The notes below the pieces were generated by a model that saw nothing but the letters and a program-made list of their open reading frames with translations, was not told where the DNA came from and searched no databases. 64,000 nucleotides of DNA. It comes from Corallococcus sp. (lineage in GTDB: Bacteria; Bacillota; Clostridia; Christensenellales; CAG-314). Position numbers and translations under genes: made by a program. The stretch is taken from assembly GCA_023665205.1 (NCBI GenBank), contig JAMPEJ010000002.1, forward strand, positions 174,462 to 238,461. Reading direction: 5' to 3'. The stretch's first letter is position 1, and each line of letters opens with the position of its first letter. Of the stretch, positions 63,886 to 64,000 are shown piece by piece.

Positions 63886-64000
63886 TCAGGCGCTTTGCCG
63901 CCTTAAATTATTTGTAGCGCGGCACAAAGCCTTGTAGTCGTGGGTAAAGTGCAGGTTGAAAGTTGCTCCCGACGCGTCGTTATACGCTACCAGTACGTTG
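63886..64000 (-). CDS. Phage structural gene, partial
   Basis: The visible 37-codon end, after NVLVAYNDASGATFNLHFTH, stops at 63886; the start lies right of the window. Probably another phage tail component by position only. Confidence 0.4.
   Translation of the reverse strand, partial: NVLVAYNDASGATFNLHFTHDYKALCRATNNLRRQSA

Overview
The window looks like a scaffold from a strictly anaerobic, Gram-positive Bacillota (Clostridia-type, probably gut-derived). Supporting signs are AGGAGG-type ribosome sites, TTGACA-17-TATAAT promoters, an oxygen-sensitive class III ribonucleotide reductase (nrdD), a clostridial-type 4Fe-4S ferredoxin, a PepV dipeptidase and MscL. No rRNA or other species-level marker is present, so I do not name a taxon.

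Layout. (1) 1-918: end of an AIPR-family abortive-infection gene, cut by the window. (2) About 1.09-25.0 kb: an AT-rich integrative defence island. It starts at a 3' fragment of a tRNA-Gln-like gene beside a broken tyrosine integrase. It carries a run of tiny genes and a MobV-like relaxase relative. Next is a two-gene unit: a 779-aa protein with an intact RNase III active-site pattern, followed by a prokaryotic viperin fused to a DUF2325-like domain. Then comes a frameshifted sigma/HTH gene. A long type I restriction-modification operon follows (hsdM, accessory genes, hsdS with a tetranucleotide tract, an ADP-ribosyltransferase-like gene, hsdR, BRO-Fic). A NurA/HerA/Dam/AlbA_2 cluster, a GIY-YIG protein and an XRE regulator end the island. 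(3) 25-49.2 kb: higher-GC core chromosome with a beta-helix surface protein and ABC exporter, ArsR regulator, HAD hydrolase, a large unknown membrane protein, ferredoxin, trxB, nrdD with NrdR boxes, mscL, an L15-domain fusion, pepV, radC, gltX, an L7/L12-like protein and three tRNA genes. (4) 49,205-61,818: a 12.6-kb element integrated in the 3' end of tRNA-Val, bounded by a perfect 32-bp direct repeat. It has integrase, divergent XRE regulators, small early genes, an HNH nuclease, a replisome-organiser-like protein, two large surface proteins and a Zot-like ATPase, so it resembles an inovirus-type (filamentous phage) prophage, although no coat gene is visible. Almost every transcription unit in it is preceded by a related hairpin repeat. 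(5) 61.9-64 kb: chromosome-side genes, including phage tail-fibre-like proteins with collagen-type repeats, suggesting another (tailed) prophage running off the window.

How they work together: the island between 1 and 25 kb stacks at least four independent anti-phage modules under mostly leftward transcription. The most novel-looking is the rightward RNase III-like plus viperin-DUF2325 pair (3.7-7.45 kb), which has its own perfect promoter and a terminator. The type I system appears able to switch its specificity subunit by slippage of a TGTC tract and carries an extra predicted ADP-ribosyltransferase. The viperin-fusion pair, the phase-variable hsdS and the repeat-punctuated Zot element are the three places I would look first.
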